From Brachycybe producta (lineage: Eukaryota; Arthropoda; Diplopoda; Playtdesmida; Andrognathidae), in the NCBI GenBank assembly GCA_036925085.1, contig JAUPFP010000121.1, positions 186,001 through 250,000 of the forward strand: a stretch of DNA of 64,000 nt, in the 5' to 3' direction. The notes under the pieces are model-generated. The model had not been told where the DNA came from. It did no database searches and was given only the letters and a program-made list of their open reading frames with translations. Shown here in pieces: positions 61,390 through 64,000 of the stretch. The number at the start of each line of letters is the position of its first letter. Position 1 is the stretch's first letter. The position numbers and the translations under genes are program-made.

Positions 61390-61720
61390 TGGAAACGCCC
61401 TTTGAACTCTTATTATTTTGTTTTTTTAGATGCAAAATGAAGAAAAACTTGAATCATGTTTTAGAAACTAGAAGTTTAGCTCAATCACTTAAAAGGTAAT
61501 TTAGATGTTTGATATCTTTCAAAATAAGCTTTTTAATGTGACTTTGAGAATTATTCCACTTTAACCAGACAATATCTTTTAATATTTGTATATAAAAAAA
61601 GTTTATTTTGCATGATTAAGTGATTGAGATACCGTTCTAGTTTCTAAAACACTTTTTAGTTTTTAATAATTTGGCTCTTGAAAGACAGAATAATCAGTCA
61701 TAACCCATCTTAAACTGATT
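61390..61720. mobile_element. Family C fold-back element
   Basis: It runs from 'aaagtggaaacgccctttga' through 'tagaaactagaagtttagct' and the right arm 'gagataccgttctagtttct' to 'taacccatcttaa'. Confidence 0.65.
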
Positions 61721-61914
61721 ATTATTGTACAATATGGCTCATATACGGTATCACAGTGTATCCAAAAAAAAGGATTTAAACTGTCATTGTGACTTTTGTG
61801 CAGTTTATGCTAACTTTTGGTATTATTTATGATTGTCATAATTGCTCCCCCCCACACACTTTTTAATATTGAAGGGTAGGTGTTGACCAACAATAAGTCC
61901 AATGAATCTAATTT

Positions 61915-61966
<52 letters not shown>
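61915..61966. repeat. (GA)n microsatellite
   Basis: About 24 GA units. (CT)n follows at about 62083-62111. Confidence 0.95.
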
Positions 61967-61968
<2 letters not shown>

Positions 61969-62149
61969 AAAAAATCATAAATCGACTTTGTTGCTTGTAC
62001 TTTATCATAGTCATATGATGATGATTTTAACGCCTTTAATTCCGTTAGGCGGAGTTGCAATTCAGTGTATGTGATATTTTATTTCTCTCTCTCTCTATCT
62101 CTCTCTCTCTTGTAAAATCTAAACGACCTCTATATAGAGAGAAAGAGGC

Positions 62150-62863
62150 ATGACGTCACAGTCGTATATAGTAAAAAGTAGGCCTTTTTGTCGTTTATAT
62201 GTGTATCTCTGTGTACAGCTGCTTCAAGTGTCATTGAACCCGGCAGTGAGCAAAAAAGAGCGCCGTTTTGAAGCTCAATTGTGCTGCTGTTGCTGCTTCT
62301 GCTCTCTTGCCTAAACCCGTGGTAACCCTGTTTCCATTTCTTCTTCTATGTCGTCATTATTTTGAAAAAAACAAAGTCTTGAAAAACGCGCTCTGTGCGC
62401 TCTCTGTGCACTATCTCTATCTCACTTTATTACTACTATTAACTATCTCATTTCTATCTCTCTCTCTCTTTTCGAAACTTCTGTATATGTGTGTGTGTAT
62501 TCTATGTGTACAATTTATTCATTGCGAATAATAATTGCGCGGAGTAACTAAAAAAAAAAATACCCGCCGTTTTTGGAGACTTTTTGTGGTGCAATTTATT
62601 ATTATTATTATTATTAATAATAATATTATTATGTACTGTGTCGTGTTGTTCACTGTATTTTCAGTTACCTGAGGATTTTTATTATTTTTATTGGAAAAAT
62701 TTCTACTCGGGAGTTTTTTTTTTAAAAAAAAACACTTGACATTTTTTGTTTTTGTTTTTTCTTGAGAAAAAAAGATCTAACTTTAAAAATTAGGCTTGAC
62801 TTCATTTATTATAATTATTAATATTATAAGGACATATTTTTTATTTTAATCTTGATTCTTATT
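62150..62863 (+). promoter_or_regulatory. Possible promoter and untranslated first exon of a + strand gene
   Basis: TGACGTCA (62152-62159) is followed by 'gtatatagtaaaa' (about 62164), a TATA-like box, then moderately GC-richer sequence and a strong donor, 'tttg|gtaagtaa', at 62863/62864. The exon would be non-coding or start further right. There is no cDNA evidence, and such motifs arise often by chance. Confidence 0.2.
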
Positions 62864-62869
62864 TGGTAA

Positions 62870-64000
62870 GTAAAATGATTTTTTATTGTATTTTAAATTA
62901 ATATTTATATAAATATTTTTTTTAGAAAAAATTAAATAATATTTTTAAATGTATTTTTTATATTTATTTATTTTAATAGGTTTTTTTTGTTATAAAATAA
63001 GAGTGAGAATATATTAGTTTATTTTATGGAATTGGTAATATGGTATCATGTGGATTGTCCCGTTAGTGGCATGTTTTTTTTTTTTTTTTAAATAGTATGG
63101 GGGGGGGGGGGGGGGGGGGGGGGGAGGTTTTTATGGTGGTGCTGTTGTTGTTCAATGGGTGGCCTCATCTCTCTCTTTACCAAGGAGCCTTTTTCTCTCT
63201 TTCTATCCACTTCCGCGTTGTTGCGCTGTGTTCAGGTCATTGAACTCAAAGTCGTTCCAAGTCCCCGTTACATATACACAGAGTATTTCTCTCTCTCTTC
63301 TCTTCTCTTTGCATCGTCAACACGCTTGTTTTTTTTTTTTAAAAGCCTCTCCCGTTATTATTGGAATAAGATAGAAAAGAGAAGCGAACTTTAGCTCAGT
63401 TTAGCTCTCTCTCTTAACTCTTTTTTAGCTATTTACAAATAGAATGAAATAAAGAGAACATTCTTTTGCCTCCTTTTTAGCACGAAATGAGGCTTTTCTT
63501 TTCTTAAAGCTATTCAACCCACTTCTTAAGAAATCATTTTTTCTTTCTTTTAAAGTGGCTCTGATGATTCTATGAATTTTTTTTAAAAAAATGTTTTAAA
63601 TATACAATTAACTCCTCAGGAGACATTTTTTTTCATTATGAATTATAAATATAATTATTTAAAGAATTTTTTAACGAAAAAAAATTACATTATTAAGTTT
63701 TTTTATTAATTTTAATGGAATAAATAAGAAGGAAAAAAATTATCTAAATTTAAAAAAAAAATATGTAATTTTAAAAATTTAATAATATTTTTCTCAATTA
63801 GCAGTACAGGGTGATCACAATGTGATTGTATCATGTTTTAGTTGAAAACACTTGATGAGTGTTAAATGTTATTATTCCCTTAATATATTTTACAATCCAA
63901 AACATGATACAAGGCTAAGTTAATTGTCTTTAATTATCATTTTGCATCGTTTATTAACCTTTTTAAAGATTTTTAAACATTATTCATCATAAGTTATATA
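62870..64000. other. AT-rich sequence to window end; poly(G) tract
   Basis: A pure G run of about 22 lies at 63102-63124 after a T run. The frames at 63155-63394 are CT-rich artefacts. No exon is seen. If the 62.86 kb donor is real, this is the start of its intron. Confidence 0.4.

Overview
The window is AT-rich, intron-bearing metazoan DNA. There are no operons, ribosome-binding sites or dense coding; instead it holds short exons with GT-AG introns, long (AT)n tracts, LINE fragments and a very high density of small inverted-repeat DNA transposons (MITEs). An invertebrate is most likely, because the repeat mix (hAT, pogo-like, TTAA-type and Mutator-like MITEs, and 'agatggcgc' repeats) fits, but the phylum cannot be fixed from sequence alone. 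One short telomere-like (TTAGG)n run inside a minisatellite is weak evidence at best for an arthropod.

The only host coding sequence I can support is at the left edge (147-1431, + strand): the last four exons of a gene for a single-pass membrane protein. It ends in one transmembrane helix and a 12-residue cytoplasmic tail. I do not recognise the protein. Everything to its right behaves as intergenic or intronic DNA. A CRE/TATA-like stretch followed by a good splice donor at 62.15-62.87 kb may be the untranslated first exon of another + strand gene, but this is speculative.

The rest is a layered transposon landscape. A 2.2 kb hAT-type DNA transposon (36873-39082), inserted in a TA microsatellite, carries a transposase broken by five frameshifts and one stop. 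At least fifteen copies of one large fold-back family ('family C', ending near TTAA) run through the window. Other families (A, B, D, E, F, G, H, J, pogo-like, hAT MITEs) are present in one to seven copies. Several have clear target-site duplications (TSDs), some are nested in each other, and these allow insertion order to be read directly: A inside D, W inside C, pogo-like inside C, a 54-bp LINE scrap inside F, and A next to B in duplicated copies of one target.

The most unusual structure is at 4564-5609. A 902-bp element with TTAA-adjacent inverted ends and three internal ~194-bp tandem repeats is flanked by two identical 72-bp direct repeats. Each of those repeats itself begins and ends with TTAA, and the element has split a family C copy.

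The family letters are labels made for this window only. No tRNA, rRNA, CRISPR array, prokaryotic defence system or intact transposase was found.
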